Shown: positions 17,926 through 25,991, numbered from the stretch's first letter. The stretch: DNA of 28,825 nt from an uncultured Gammaproteobacteria bacterium (GCA_913051905.1 CAJXBY010000011.1:1-28825), one strand, 5' to 3'. Notes: generated from the sequence alone by a model not told the origin. Program-made: numbers and translations.

Positions 17926-19029
17926 ATGAGAACTCAAGCACTGCAATCAAGCGTTAGGGTTTTACGAGGCACGGTCGGCCTACGGGCAGCCGTTTTACTG
18001 GCCCTGCTGAGTACTGTTGCTGTGATGAATCCGATGGTGTACGGCGACACACGCTCTTTGTTGCCCAGGCACCATCTTCCGGATGGAACTTTTCGCAATA
18101 CCCATTACCCCGCGATCGACAAGTCGCGTTCTGAACTCTTCAAATGGTGGTGGAATCGCGACCAACCGGAACCAGTCGGTTTTCCTCTGGCCGAGCAGAA
18201 TCCCCGCTTTCTGCAGGAGAATCAGACACAGCCGACGCTGACCTGGATTGGGCATGCAACGCTACTGATTCAATATGACGGTTTGAACATTCTGACCGAT
18301 CCCCATTTCTCGCACCGGGCATCACCGGTTCAAATGATGGGCCCCCCCCGTTACACGCCGCCTGGATTGGCACTGGATGATCTTCCAAGGATCGATCTGG
18401 TGGTGATCTCCCACAATCACTACGATCACCTGGACAGGCGCTCTGTCGAGCGGTTGTATGCCCGTCAGATCGATCGCCCGCCACGGTTTTTTGTCCCGTT
18501 GAGACAAAAACAATGGTTTGATGATCTTGGTATTCCGAACGTGACCGAGCTGGACTGGGGGCAGAGCGAAGACTACAAGGGATGGCGGGTCCATGCTGTT
18601 CCGATTCAACACTGGTCCGGACGTGGTCCGTGGGACCGCAACAAGGTGTTGTGGGCCGGCTGGGTCTTGGAACATCCGTCGTTCCGGTTTCTGTTTGCCG
18701 GTGACACGGGCTATTCGCCCGATTTCGCTGAGATCGGCTCGCGTTTCGGGTATATGGATCTCGCGGCTATCCCCATCGGCGCTTATGGGCCCCGCTGGTT
18801 CATGAAATCCTCCCACGTCAATCCGGCCGAGGCGCTCAGCATTCACAAAGATGTCCGGGCACGCTATTCCGTGGGTATTCACTGGGGTACGTTTCAACTG
18901 ACCGACGAGCCTATGGACGAACCACCGGAGAGATTGAAACGTGCGCTGGACAAAGCGGATATACCACGCCAAAAGTTCTTCGTGATGCAGCATGGGGAAA
19001 CCCGTCTGCTCGATTTCCTTTGGGACTGA
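17926..19029 (+). CDS. exported metallo-beta-lactamase-fold hydrolase, NAPE-PLD-like
   Basis: This 367-aa protein has an MBL fold with the metal motif SHNHYDH (His163, His165, Asp167, His168). Further ligands are likely in PIQHWSGRG, FAGDTGYS (Asp) and GIHWGTF (His). The TWIGHATLLIQYDGLNILTDP block and the WDRNKVLWAGWVL segment match the N-acyl-phosphatidylethanolamine phospholipase D / RomA-like branch, which cleaves phosphodiesters of N-acyl-PE-type lipids. The N-terminus (hydrophobic 20-35 after a basic start) is a signal peptide or membrane anchor, so it probably acts in the periplasm or at the membrane. The ATG at 17926 has AGGA at a good distance. The substrate in this organism is unknown; family assignment is confident. 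Confidence 0.88.
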   Translation: MRTQALQSSVRVLRGTVGLRAAVLLALLSTVAVMNPMVYGDTRSLLPRHHLPDGTFRNTHYPAIDKSRSELFKWWWNRDQPEPVGFPLAEQNPRFLQENQTQPTLTWIGHATLLIQYDGLNILTDPHFSHRASPVQMMGPPRYTPPGLALDDLPRIDLVVISHNHYDHLDRRSVERLYARQIDRPPRFFVPLRQKQWFDDLGIPNVTELDWGQSEDYKGWRVHAVPIQHWSGRGPWDRNKVLWAGWVLEHPSFRFLFAGDTGYSPDFAEIGSRFGYMDLAAIPIGAYGPRWFMKSSHVNPAEALSIHKDVRARYSVGIHWGTFQLTDEPMDEPPERLKRALDKADIPRQKFFVMQHGETRLLDFLWD

Positions 19030-19166
19030 GAGCCGGCAGCACGGCGAATCCGGTATGATGGTGCTGAGTGCCACCGATGGAGATCAACTTCAGTTGGGTC
19101 TCCGTAAAAGCCCCGGGCGGTGTGCTGATCCGGTATTACAGTCGCCCACTTGGCGGAGGAAGCAGG

Positions 19167-19223
19167 ATGAAGGAATCGGCAGTTGTCGGGGTATGCTCCC
19201 CGAAAGGTTCAGGTGCGATATGA
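19167..19223 (+). CDS. 18-codon leader ORF overlapping the cupin start
   Basis: An ATG with an excellent ribosome binding site (GGAGGA at 19155-19160, six-base spacing) opens an 18-codon frame, MKESAVVGVCSPKGSGAI. Its TGA overlaps the cupin ATG as ATGA. The cupin ATG itself has only a weak AGGT upstream. The arrangement is that of a translationally coupled leader peptide. The reading frame also contains a TCGGGG/CCCCGA hairpin. The peptide has no recognisable function. A chance ORF is possible. Confidence 0.4.
   Translation: MKESAVVGVCSPKGSGAI
19186..19203 (+). promoter_or_regulatory. leader hairpin upstream of the cupin gene
   Basis: TCGGGG and CCCCGA (6-bp stem, loop TATGCT) form a strong hairpin inside the leader ORF, 16 bases before the cupin ATG. 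No T-tract follows, so it is not a terminator. If real, it could modulate translation of the cupin gene, with ribosomes on the leader ORF melting it. Confidence 0.35.
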
Positions 19224-19648
19224 ACAGTGACAAGCCCAGGACCAATGAACATGGTGCAGAAGTCTTTTCCGGCAGCATTTTCAGCTGGAACGAAATTGAT
19301 CGTGTTCGTTTTGATGAAGACCGCGCCGAGGCACAGTTGATCACGGGAGAGCACATGCATCTGATCAGGGCGGTCTACGAGCCGGGTGCCACATATCCCA
19401 TGCACTCGCATCCGCACGAGCAGTTCAGTCTCATGCTGTCAGGCCGGATGCTGCTGACCGTGGGCGACTATACCCGGGAGATCGGTCCTGGCGATGGCTG
19501 GTATGCGGGTACCAATGTACCGCACGGCGGTGAGATCATCGGTGACGAGACGGTCGTCTTTATCGATGTCTACTCTCCAGCCACCCGCTGGATCCTCGAT
19601 ATCATGGAGACAGGTCGAAAACTCCCCCGCCTGTCTGATTGCGGATAA
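19220..19648 (+). CDS. small single-domain cupin protein
   Basis: This 142-aa cupin has motif 1 in YPMHSHPHEQFSLMLSGRM (about residues 59-77) with metal-binding His residues and a Glu-like position (HPHEQ), and motif 2 in GDGWYAGTNVPHGGEII (about 90-106). Small cupins of this kind bind Fe, Mn or Zn and act as dioxygenases, isomerases or sensors; no specific reaction is indicated. The start was placed at the ATG at 19220, coupled to the leader ORF. An in-frame ATG at 19193 and a longer frame back to 18992 exist, but the extra residues look non-coding and overlap the upstream gene. It sits between the MBL hydrolase and the PhyH-like dioxygenase on the same strand. Confidence 0.82.
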   Translation: MNSDKPRTNEHGAEVFSGSIFSWNEIDRVRFDEDRAEAQLITGEHMHLIRAVYEPGATYPMHSHPHEQFSLMLSGRMLLTVGDYTREIGPGDGWYAGTNVPHGGEIIGDETVVFIDVYSPATRWILDIMETGRKLPRLSDCG

Positions 19649-19695
19649 TATTCGCCGCGTATACCTGACTGAATTGAGACTCGGAATTTCTGCTC

Positions 19696-20610
19696 ATGAT
19701 CAACAGCTTTGCAAGCAACAGCGCCCCAGAAACAGTGGCTGAAGCGGTTGCACGCGATGGTTACGCAGTCGTGCGCGATGCGGTCGAACCGGAAACTATT
19801 GCAGCAGTCAGTGCGGACCTCTCGCCGTTTCTCGAGAATGCCCACAAGGGTCACGAGGAATTCTTCGGCACACTCACCAAGCGATTCGGTGCACTGCTGG
19901 CGAAATCAAGCGCTGTCCAGGAATTGCTGGTACATCCCACTGTACTGGCGGTCGCCGACCACGCGTTGCTACCGCACTGTGTGCGTTATCACGTTCATTA
20001 CACCGGTGTGATGCACCTTGAACCGGGTGAGACCAGGCAGTCCCTTCACCGGGATACCGGGATCTACCCCATCGCGAATCCGTGTCCGCCGATGACCGTG
20101 GCAACAATGTGGGCGATCAGCGGGTTTACCCGGGAAAACGGCGGAACCCGGCTGGTGCCGGGGAGTCATTTGTGGAGTAACGACCGAGTTCCGGAGCCGG
20201 AGGAGGTGATGGCAACGGAGATGTCCCCGGGATCGGTTCTGATCTATACGGGCAATGTGATTCATGGCGGCGGAGCCAATCATTCGAAGAAGCCCCGTAC
20301 CGGTGTTGCACTGCATTACAACCTGGGTTGGCTGCGACAGGAGGAGAACCAATACCTCGCGGTTCCGCAGGACGTGGCCCGTAAACTTCCTGACCAGATT
20401 CAGGAGCTGTTAGGCTACGCTTTGGGGTCGAGCAGCCTGGGCTTCGTCGATCACATCGAACCCAAAGACTATCTGCACGGCGTACGGGATCAGGCCATGA
20501 GCAATCTTGGACCGCCCGAGCTTCGCGAACGCGCGGTGGCCCTGGATCGGTTCCATGTGAGTCACACGGAGAAAGGAAATCTCCGCTATTACGATATCGA
20601 TACCGATTAA
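19696..20610 (+). CDS. phytanoyl-CoA dioxygenase (PhyH) family Fe(II)/2-oxoglutarate enzyme
   Basis: This 304-aa protein has the 2-His-1-carboxylate facial triad of PhyH enzymes: His118 and Asp120 in LHRDTGIYP and the distal His190 in GNVIHGGG. Arg201 (KKPRTGVALHYN) is placed to bind the 2-oxoglutarate carboxylate. FTRENGGTRLVPGSHLW is the usual PhyH core signature. These enzymes hydroxylate small molecules or acyl chains using O2 and 2-oxoglutarate. Bacterial members act on many substrates, so the substrate here is unknown. The start is the ATG at 19696, 47 bases after the cupin gene, consistent with co-transcription. It converges on a phosphobase-type methyltransferase with a 175-base gap. 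Confidence 0.9.
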   Translation: MINSFASNSAPETVAEAVARDGYAVVRDAVEPETIAAVSADLSPFLENAHKGHEEFFGTLTKRFGALLAKSSAVQELLVHPTVLAVADHALLPHCVRYHVHYTGVMHLEPGETRQSLHRDTGIYPIANPCPPMTVATMWAISGFTRENGGTRLVPGSHLWSNDRVPEPEEVMATEMSPGSVLIYTGNVIHGGGANHSKKPRTGVALHYNLGWLRQEENQYLAVPQDVARKLPDQIQELLGYALGSSSLGFVDHIEPKDYLHGVRDQAMSNLGPPELRERAVALDRFHVSHTEKGNLRYYDIDTD

Positions 20611-20785
20611 TTCGCCAGGCGATCACGTCTGAAGAGAACACCGGATACGCTGTTGGCGAAATTTTGGGTTGGCTCGCTGTGGAGAAGGTTCGGATTCAAG
20701 CCCTTTGGACGCAGAGCGACAACTGAATTGGTCGGTCTGTGGTACATCGTAGGTGCACGTTTGAATTAAGGAGCTTTCACTGCGA

Positions 20786-21568
20786 TCAGTCTTTTTTCGC
20801 CTGGAAGTGTCCGTAGCGCATTCCATCTTCTGCGAAACACTGGTAGCGACCCCGGGTCCAGGTCATGAAGGAGGCCAGGCCTTTCTCGCCCAGAGAACTC
20901 AGCAGAGTCTCGTACAGTTTATTTTCTACTTGACGAAGGTAGCCTTCAGCGAGATTCATTGTGGCCAGGGTGCGGTCGGCAATTGAGATCGTGCTGAATC
21001 CGCCCGCACGGAGCGCCTGTTCGAAATTCGGTTGGTCCACGAATGAAAAGTTCAGCCCGCGATCGCGGAGCAACGTGTCCCATGTTCGATATGCGGTATT
21101 ATTTTCGCCTTTGAACCATTCTCCTCCGATCAAGCGGCCGCCGGGATTCAATACCCTGTGGATTTGCTGAAAAAAGACGCTCAGGTTCTCTACATGACAG
21201 CTCGTTGCCGTTACATAGACCACATCAAAGCTCGCCGGATCAAATGGTAATGGGCCGGGTTGGGTCGATGTCAGAGTCACACGCTCGCTGACCCGGGCTG
21301 CTTCGACAAGCTGTGCCGCGCGATTAAGCAGGCCATCGTCGATATCGATGCCATGGACGTGTGCGGCGCCGTGGTCGCGTACCAGAGAAATCACCGCACC
21401 GCCCAGCCCGCAGCCGATATCCAGTATCTTCTTGTTGGTGATCGTGACGGTTCCGACAATCCGTGCCACTTCTTCGTCACCGCCGGCAGACATGTAGCCC
21501 CTGCCGTAGACCAGCTCCATCGTTTGGATGTTGGTCTTGTCGTAGCGATTAGAAGTGCCGGATATCAT
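20786..21568 (-). CDS. class I SAM methyltransferase, phosphoethanolamine N-methyltransferase-like
   Basis: This 260-aa Rossmann methyltransferase has motif I ILDIGCGLGG (48-57), an acidic GIDIDD end of strand 2 (73-78) and a post-I segment PFDPASFDVVYV. Before motif I, YGRGYMSAGG (21-30) matches the [F/Y]G..[Y/F][I/V/M]S.GG block of phosphobase methyltransferases (PMT), and the C-terminus RYGHFQAKK matches their typical ending. From memory of the Plasmodium enzyme, Tyr9 and His127 fall at the catalytic Tyr/His positions, but the Asp four residues before the His is absent. A methyltransferase on phosphoethanolamine or a similar amine is therefore likely but unproven. The start is the ATG at 21568. 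No strong ribosome binding site was seen. Confidence 0.83.
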   Translation of the reverse strand: MISGTSNRYDKTNIQTMELVYGRGYMSAGGDEEVARIVGTVTITNKKILDIGCGLGGAVISLVRDHGAAHVHGIDIDDGLLNRAAQLVEAARVSERVTLTSTQPGPLPFDPASFDVVYVTATSCHVENLSVFFQQIHRVLNPGGRLIGGEWFKGENNTAYRTWDTLLRDRGLNFSFVDQPNFEQALRAGGFSTISIADRTLATMNLAEGYLRQVENKLYETLLSSLGEKGLASFMTWTRGRYQCFAEDGMRYGHFQAKKD

Positions 21569-21855
21569 GAAACTGCCAGTTCTTACGTCGGTTTGTATGA
21601 CAGGTGGAGGCCTAGCAAATCCTCCGGGTACCCATCAAAGGTATCTGGAAGAAATCCGGGGTTTCTCACAGAATCCAGAATTAATACACTGTCGTCACTT
21701 AAAATCTGATGATATCAGACCGTTGGGATGCGCTGATCTGTTCGCTATCGGGTCCAGGGTCTGACCCGCTCTGGTGTCCGGTAACGCCACAACTGTAGCC
21801 GGGGCCCGAATACCCTGAAGCGGTATCCTGTAAATTACTCGGGAGGATTGCCTCA
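21569..21855. other. 287-base divergent intergenic region with palindromic sites
   Basis: This gap lies between the reverse-strand methyltransferase and the serine hydrolase. It holds a perfect interrupted palindrome TCTGAT-GAT-ATCAGA (21705-21719) and a CGGGTC/GACCCG hairpin with an 8-base loop (about 21749-21768). No coding frame with family features was found. It probably carries promoters for both genes, but I could not assign hexamers. Confidence 0.4.
21705..21719. promoter_or_regulatory. candidate operator palindrome between divergent genes
   Basis: TCTGAT and ATCAGA are perfectly complementary 6-bp arms around GAT. The site sits centrally in the divergent gap and could bind a dimeric regulator acting on the methyltransferase, the serine hydrolase run, or both. 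It could be chance; no second copy was noticed. Confidence 0.25.
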
Positions 21856-22701
21856 ATGTCCAGCGTACTTGAGAACCAGTTGAATCACCTGTGCGACGAA
21901 CAGCCCTTTCACACGGGCTGGTTTGTCAGGAACCTTCAATCGCGAAGCAGCTTGCAGCGCCACGGTGATGTGGTTGTCCCCTCGGCCAGTACGCGCAAGA
22001 TCGCGATTATGATGGCCGCACTCAAGGCAGTCAGTGAAGACCGCCTGGCATTAGATCAACCCGTGACGATGTCTGCCGCATACCAGGACAACGATTCCGG
22101 CTGCTTCCAGCATCTGCAGCCCGACTTCACCATTCAGTTGCGCGATGCACTGGTCATGATGATCATCGTCAGCGACAACACCTGTACCGGTGTAGTGGCC
22201 GACCTGGTCGGTCTGGAGTCAATCAATACCCTGTGCCAGTCAATCGGGATGACGGGTACTGTCCACCGGTATGGTATTCCACCAGTCGGTATGGCAGGGT
22301 ATCTCTCTAGCGATGAGACCAATGCCACCACGCCGGCAGACGTAGCCCTTCTGTTGGATCTGATTTTGAGCGGTACTGACGACGCATCGGCGGCCGCAGA
22401 GCTCGGTTGCACGCCCGAATTGTGCCGACTGGCTATCGATATCCTGAGCTGGCAGCGTCTTCGTAACAGGATACCCGCCCGGTTGCCCCTGGGGACCCGC
22501 GTCGCGAACAAAACGGGGACCACTGCCAAAAACTACAATGATGCCGGAATCGTCTACTTTGAGGGTGCTCCGCTTTTTATCATCAGCGCCTATACTGATG
22601 GCGTCGAAGCCGAGCTGCCGAATGGCGAGCCGGGCCATACGGTGGCGTATGATCTGACGGCCCGCCTGGCGCGATTGTGCTTCGACGCGTTTCTGGGCTG
22701 A
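21856..22701 (+). CDS. class A beta-lactamase-like serine hydrolase without signal peptide
   Basis: This 281-aa protein has the penicillin-recognising fold. Ser45-x-x-Lys48 (SASTRK) is the active-site SxxK, VSDNTC gives Ser106-Asp107-Asn108 (SDN), and NKTGTT gives Lys219-Thr220-Gly221 (KTG). Spacing fits class A beta-lactamases. Two things are odd. There is no signal peptide (the N-terminus is hydrophilic), so a periplasmic beta-lactamase role is unlikely. The omega-loop ExxLN motif with the deacylating Glu is not visible; the region reads SSDETNATTPAD. It could be a cytoplasmic esterase, amidase or peptidase. The ATG at 21856 has GGGAGG ten bases upstream. It begins a closely spaced forward run to 24575. 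Confidence 0.85.
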   Translation: MSSVLENQLNHLCDEQPFHTGWFVRNLQSRSSLQRHGDVVVPSASTRKIAIMMAALKAVSEDRLALDQPVTMSAAYQDNDSGCFQHLQPDFTIQLRDALVMMIIVSDNTCTGVVADLVGLESINTLCQSIGMTGTVHRYGIPPVGMAGYLSSDETNATTPADVALLLDLILSGTDDASAAAELGCTPELCRLAIDILSWQRLRNRIPARLPLGTRVANKTGTTAKNYNDAGIVYFEGAPLFIISAYTDGVEAELPNGEPGHTVAYDLTARLARLCFDAFLG

Positions 22702-22754
22702 GTCGGGCCCTGATCTCGATGCCGATAATGAGAAAAGAGAAAGATCAGTAAATC

Positions 22755-23225
22755 ATGAATACCGAGATCAAGCAGGGGGGATGCCAGTGTGGACAGGTCA
22801 CCTATGAACTGTCCGGTGCGCCCGTCGCGCTTTACCGCTGTCACTGTACAGAATGTCAAACGGCCTCCGGTGCGGCATTTGGCATGAGCATGTGGGTCCG
22901 GGTAGAAGACTTCAAACTCACTTCAGGTGTGCTGAAGACGTATGTCAGGGTGGCGGATAGCGGCGGTCAGGTCGAAAGTTCTTTCTGCGAATATTGTGGT
23001 GTGAGAATCTACACCCAGGCACTGCGGCTTGAGAGTGGGTATCTCGTTCTAAAGCCGGGGACTCTGAGCAAGTCCGATAATCTGAAGCCTTCCGCGGATA
23101 TCTGGCTGAGCAGTAAGCAGAACTGGTTTGAGCCGCCTGAGGACACCCGGCATTTTGACGGGCAGCCTCTGCTGGAGGCATTGTTCGAGAGCCATCAGGA
23201 GTCAGGTTCGACTGTCGGCGATTGA
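22755..23225 (+). CDS. GFA/Mss4-like zinc protein
   Basis: This 156-aa protein of the glutathione-dependent formaldehyde-activating (GFA) superfamily has the expected zinc-cysteine pattern: Cys10-x-Cys12 (GGCQCG), Cys29-His-Cys31-x-x-Cys34 (RCHCTEC) and Cys78-x-x-Cys81 (FCEYCG). The founding member was proposed to join formaldehyde to glutathione, but most family members have no proven activity, so the name should not be read as a function. It is 53 bases after the serine hydrolase and 70 before the PPOX gene, on the same strand. The ATG at 22755 has only an AG-rich leader as ribosome binding site. Confidence 0.87.
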   Translation: MNTEIKQGGCQCGQVTYELSGAPVALYRCHCTECQTASGAAFGMSMWVRVEDFKLTSGVLKTYVRVADSGGQVESSFCEYCGVRIYTQALRLESGYLVLKPGTLSKSDNLKPSADIWLSSKQNWFEPPEDTRHFDGQPLLEALFESHQESGSTVGD

Positions 23226-23295
23226 CGGAAGAATGCTGTGCCCGCGGATTGAACCCGAACAGACCGGCAAGGTGTGGCCGGCTTAAGGAGAGTCA

Positions 23296-23709
23296 ATGAT
23301 GGCTATCGAACCCGCCGTGGAGTTGTTTCTCAGGCAGACCCTGGTTGCAGTGATCAGTACGGTCGATCAGAACGGGCGCCCGCGTTCGGCACCGATCTGG
23401 TATCACTGGGAGGACGGGGCAGCCCATATGTTCACCGCCCGTGATACTCTGAAGTGGCGGAATATCCAGCACGATCCCTATGCTTCTCTGTGTGTGGACT
23501 GGCGGGAACCGCCTTATCAGTCAGTTATCCTGGATGGGCCAATTCAGGAAACGCAACGTCCGCTTTACGAACTGGTGCTCGGGATGGCAGTGAGATATTT
23601 CGGAAAGGGAAAAGGAACTGAATTTGCAGAAGGCTATAAAGATCGCTCACAGGATGTCGCGGCGTTCCATCTGGTGCCTGATCGGATTGCTAATTACCTG
23701 AAAGAATAA
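23296..23709 (+). CDS. PPOX-type (pyridoxamine phosphate oxidase-like) flavin/F420 protein
   Basis: This 137-aa split-barrel protein belongs to the PNPOx-like superfamily, with VAVISTVDQNGRPRSAPIWY near 17-36, a strand with TARDTLKWRNI near 52-62, and VCVDW. This is the pattern of the PPOX-class group that binds FMN or F420. Members reduce or oxidise small substrates, and many are uncharacterised. The size is typical of the family. AAGGAGAG precedes the ATG at 23296; a second ATG follows directly at 23299. It lies 47 bases before a methyltransferase and in the same run as a luciferase-like monooxygenase, another flavin enzyme. Which cofactor is used cannot be told from sequence. Confidence 0.85.
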   Translation: MMAIEPAVELFLRQTLVAVISTVDQNGRPRSAPIWYHWEDGAAHMFTARDTLKWRNIQHDPYASLCVDWREPPYQSVILDGPIQETQRPLYELVLGMAVRYFGKGKGTEFAEGYKDRSQDVAAFHLVPDRIANYLKE

Positions 23710-23756
23710 ATGCGAATCGGTTGATTCGTAATCCAGGAAGAGTGAAAGATTAATTC

Positions 23757-24575
23757 ATGACGCACGAAGCAACCCCGGGCTATGTGCATGGTTATTCCGA
23801 TCGGGAGACCGAAAGGCTTTATGACCAGGCGGGATCGGTGAAAGACCTGGTTCACCAGGGGACCCGCTACCCGTCCGGCTCGAAGATCCTGGAAGCGGGT
23901 TGCGGTGTTGGTGCCCAGACCGTGACCCTGGCACAGAACAGTCCGGACGCGAAGTTCTATGCTGTGGACTGGTCGGAGAAATCACTGGACCTTGCCCGGC
24001 ATCTGGTTGATCAGCAGGGTCTCAACAACGTGGAGTTTCTGCAGGCGGACCTTTTCAACCTGCCTTACGAAACGGAATTCTTCGACCATCTTTTTGTGTG
24101 TCATCTGCTGGAGCACCTGCAGCAACCGGTAGCGGGCCTCTCAGCGCTTCGCGCCCATATAAAAAAGGGGGGCACGGTTACGGTCTTTGAGGGAGACCAT
24201 GGTTCCTGTTACTTCCACCCGCAAAGCAAAGACGCCACGATGGCGTGGAACTGCCTTGTCGAGGTTCAGAGGCAGCTGGGCGCCAATTCACTGATCGGCC
24301 GCGAACTGTATCCGTTGATTCACGAAAGCGGTTTTCGGGATGTGCGAATCACGCCGAAGATGGTCTACATCGATCAGTCGTTGCCCCTGCTTATGGAGAG
24401 CTTTGTCAGCAAAACGATCATTCCGATGGTGGAGGGGGTCAAGGAGGCGGCTCTGGATCTCGGACTGACTGATGAACGGACGTGGCAGAACGGTATCAAT
24501 GATCTGCACCAGATCACACGCGTGAAGGACGGCACATTCTGTTATACCTTTTTCAAAGGGCAAGCCTGCAACTGA
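23757..24575 (+). CDS. class I SAM-dependent methyltransferase
   Basis: This 272-aa methyltransferase has motif I ILEAGCGVGAQT (44-55), AVDWSEKSL (69-77) with the acidic residue that binds SAM ribose hydroxyls, a QADLFNLPYE segment with motif II-like acidic residue, and VCHLLEHL (Methyltransf_11/25 pattern). The C-terminal 100 residues are not recognisable beyond the family. The substrate (small molecule, quinone or other) is unknown. It is the last gene of the closely spaced run that begins with the serine hydrolase. The start is the ATG at 23757; an AGGAAGAG lies rather far upstream. Confidence 0.87.
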   Translation: MTHEATPGYVHGYSDRETERLYDQAGSVKDLVHQGTRYPSGSKILEAGCGVGAQTVTLAQNSPDAKFYAVDWSEKSLDLARHLVDQQGLNNVEFLQADLFNLPYETEFFDHLFVCHLLEHLQQPVAGLSALRAHIKKGGTVTVFEGDHGSCYFHPQSKDATMAWNCLVEVQRQLGANSLIGRELYPLIHESGFRDVRITPKMVYIDQSLPLLMESFVSKTIIPMVEGVKEAALDLGLTDERTWQNGINDLHQITRVKDGTFCYTFFKGQACN

Positions 24576-24580
24576 GCGTT

Positions 24581-24614
24581 GTCAGGCGTTTGTGTTCGCA
24601 GCAAACAGGGTGAC
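24581..24614 (+). other. imperfect stem-loop after the methyltransferase gene
   Basis: GTCA-GGC-GTTTG pairs with CAAAC-AGGG-TGAC around a 9-base loop directly after the methyltransferase stop. There is no T-tract, so a rho-independent terminator is not supported. It may protect the 3' end of the transcript or be chance. The remaining bases up to 24822 show no coding frame with family features. Confidence 0.25.
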
Positions 24615-24822
24615 TCCGAAACAGGGTTCAGACCGGTGGCTCTCAGATTCTGCCTACATTACCGAACGCAAACCTGCCAATGCGTTACCTGTTCGGTCAA
24701 ATTCGATGAGAAATCAAAAGGTAGGTTACCCAGGCGGTCATCAAGCGAAGGATGGGAACCGACGGAGCCGGGTTTAGGTAGAGACTTTGTAGGTTCAGTG
24801 CAATGGTAAATCGGAGAACGCA

Positions 24823-25908
24823 ATGAAGTTTGGTATCGCGATGGCCACATCGGCAGATTCCTGGAAGCTGGTACAGCAGGCCGAGGAACTTGGATTCGAC
24901 CACGCGTGGTTCTATGACACGCAGATGCTCAGTGCGGACTGTTTTGTGGCCATGGGCGCTGCCGCGGTCAAGACCAAACGCATACGTCTTGGAACGGGGG
25001 TTCTGGTGCCGACGAATCGAATCGCACCGGTGACTGCCAATGCGTTTGCCTCACTCAATCAGTTGGCACCGGGACGTATCGACTTCGGCGTGGGTACCGG
25101 TTTCACAGCCCGTCGTGCCATGGGTCTCAGTGCGATGCGGTTGGCTGAGATGGAAGAGTACATCCACACTGTTTATGCCCTGCTTCGAAAGGAGACTGTA
25201 GAAGTATCGCTTGAGGGCGTTCAACGCAAGATCCGATTTCTGAATCCGGATCATGGATTGATCAACACCGACGACCCGATCGCATTGCACGTGTCTGCCT
25301 ATGGCCCGCGCAGTCGAGCGCTGACGGCCCGACTGGCTGCCGGTTGGTTGAACTTTATCGGCGATGTCGCGACTGCAGTGTCGGCTCTGGAGTCCATGCA
25401 GACTGCATGGCAAGAAGCAGGACATGACCCGCAAGAACTGTCGGCCACGGCCTTCGCTCTGGGCTGTGTGCTCGAGGAAGGGGAAGCTTATGATTCTCCT
25501 CGTGCAATGGCCCAGGCCGGCCCGCGAGCAGCGGTCACGCTGCATCGTGCGGCTGACGAGATGCTGGCCGGTTGGCAGAACTCCAGCGTCACTTTTCCAT
25601 CGTTCACTGATGCTGTCTCAGGCTATGTGGAACTCGCGCAGAGTTTTGAGCCCGCTGACGCCCCCTACCTGGTCAACCATGAGGGCCACCTGATGTTTGT
25701 CAAGCCTGAAGAACGACCGTTCGTAACCGCTGAACTGATTCGTGACACCAGCTTTACGGCCACCCGGGGGGTGTTGGTTGAGCGAATTGCTGCGTTGCGC
25801 GATGCGGGTTACACCCAGTTCACCGTACAACTGACGCCGGGTCAGGAATCCGCCATAGAGGACTGGGCAAGCATAAAACATATTGTGGTGCCGCACGAAG
25901 GCGATTGA
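24823..25908 (+). CDS. luciferase-like (LLM) flavin-dependent oxidoreductase
   Basis: This 361-aa protein is a luciferase-like monooxygenase/F420- or FMN-dependent oxidoreductase. It begins MKFGIAMATS, has AEELGFDHAWFYD near 23-35, IRLGTGVLVPTNR near 53-65 and LAPGRIDFGVGTGF near 83-96, all standard TIM-barrel LLM blocks. Typical reactions are flavin monooxygenation or F420-dependent hydride transfer, such as methylene-tetrahydromethanopterin reductase-like chemistry. The ATG at 24823 has GGAG seven bases upstream. A 247-base gap separates it from the methyltransferase, so it may have its own promoter. The substrate is unknown. Pairing with the PPOX protein in the same direction hints at shared flavin or F420 use. 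Confidence 0.9.
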   Translation: MKFGIAMATSADSWKLVQQAEELGFDHAWFYDTQMLSADCFVAMGAAAVKTKRIRLGTGVLVPTNRIAPVTANAFASLNQLAPGRIDFGVGTGFTARRAMGLSAMRLAEMEEYIHTVYALLRKETVEVSLEGVQRKIRFLNPDHGLINTDDPIALHVSAYGPRSRALTARLAAGWLNFIGDVATAVSALESMQTAWQEAGHDPQELSATAFALGCVLEEGEAYDSPRAMAQAGPRAAVTLHRAADEMLAGWQNSSVTFPSFTDAVSGYVELAQSFEPADAPYLVNHEGHLMFVKPEERPFVTAELIRDTSFTATRGVLVERIAALRDAGYTQFTVQLTPGQESAIEDWASIKHIVVPHEGD

Positions 25909-25955
25909 GTGTCACCGCTGCTTGAGTCTTTGACCGGCACAGTTTGTGGATGACC

Positions 25956-25991
25956 ATTTGCGACCCCGTGCCCTTACGGTGTTTTGCAAAT
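25956..25991 (+). terminator. possible stem-loop terminator after the LLM gene
   Basis: ATTTGC (25956-25961) pairs with GCAAAT (25986-25991), and an inner CCGT/ACGG pair stacks around a 6-base loop, giving a two-part hairpin 47 bases after the LLM stop. There is no clear T-tract after it, so terminator function is tentative. Confidence 0.3.

Noticed and set aside
17657..17950. 97-codon reverse frame in the gap before the MBL hydrolase
   Set aside because: No family resemblance, it overlaps the start of the next gene, and it has no convincing ribosome binding site.
23757..24575. Second methyltransferase as a paralogue of the phosphobase methyltransferase at 20786-21568
   Set aside because: They share only the SAM-binding motif; the PMT-specific blocks are absent here.
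24579..24809. 76-codon forward frame between the methyltransferase and the LLM gene
   Set aside because: Its composition is Arg/Ser/Gly-rich without domain pattern; it is most likely chance.
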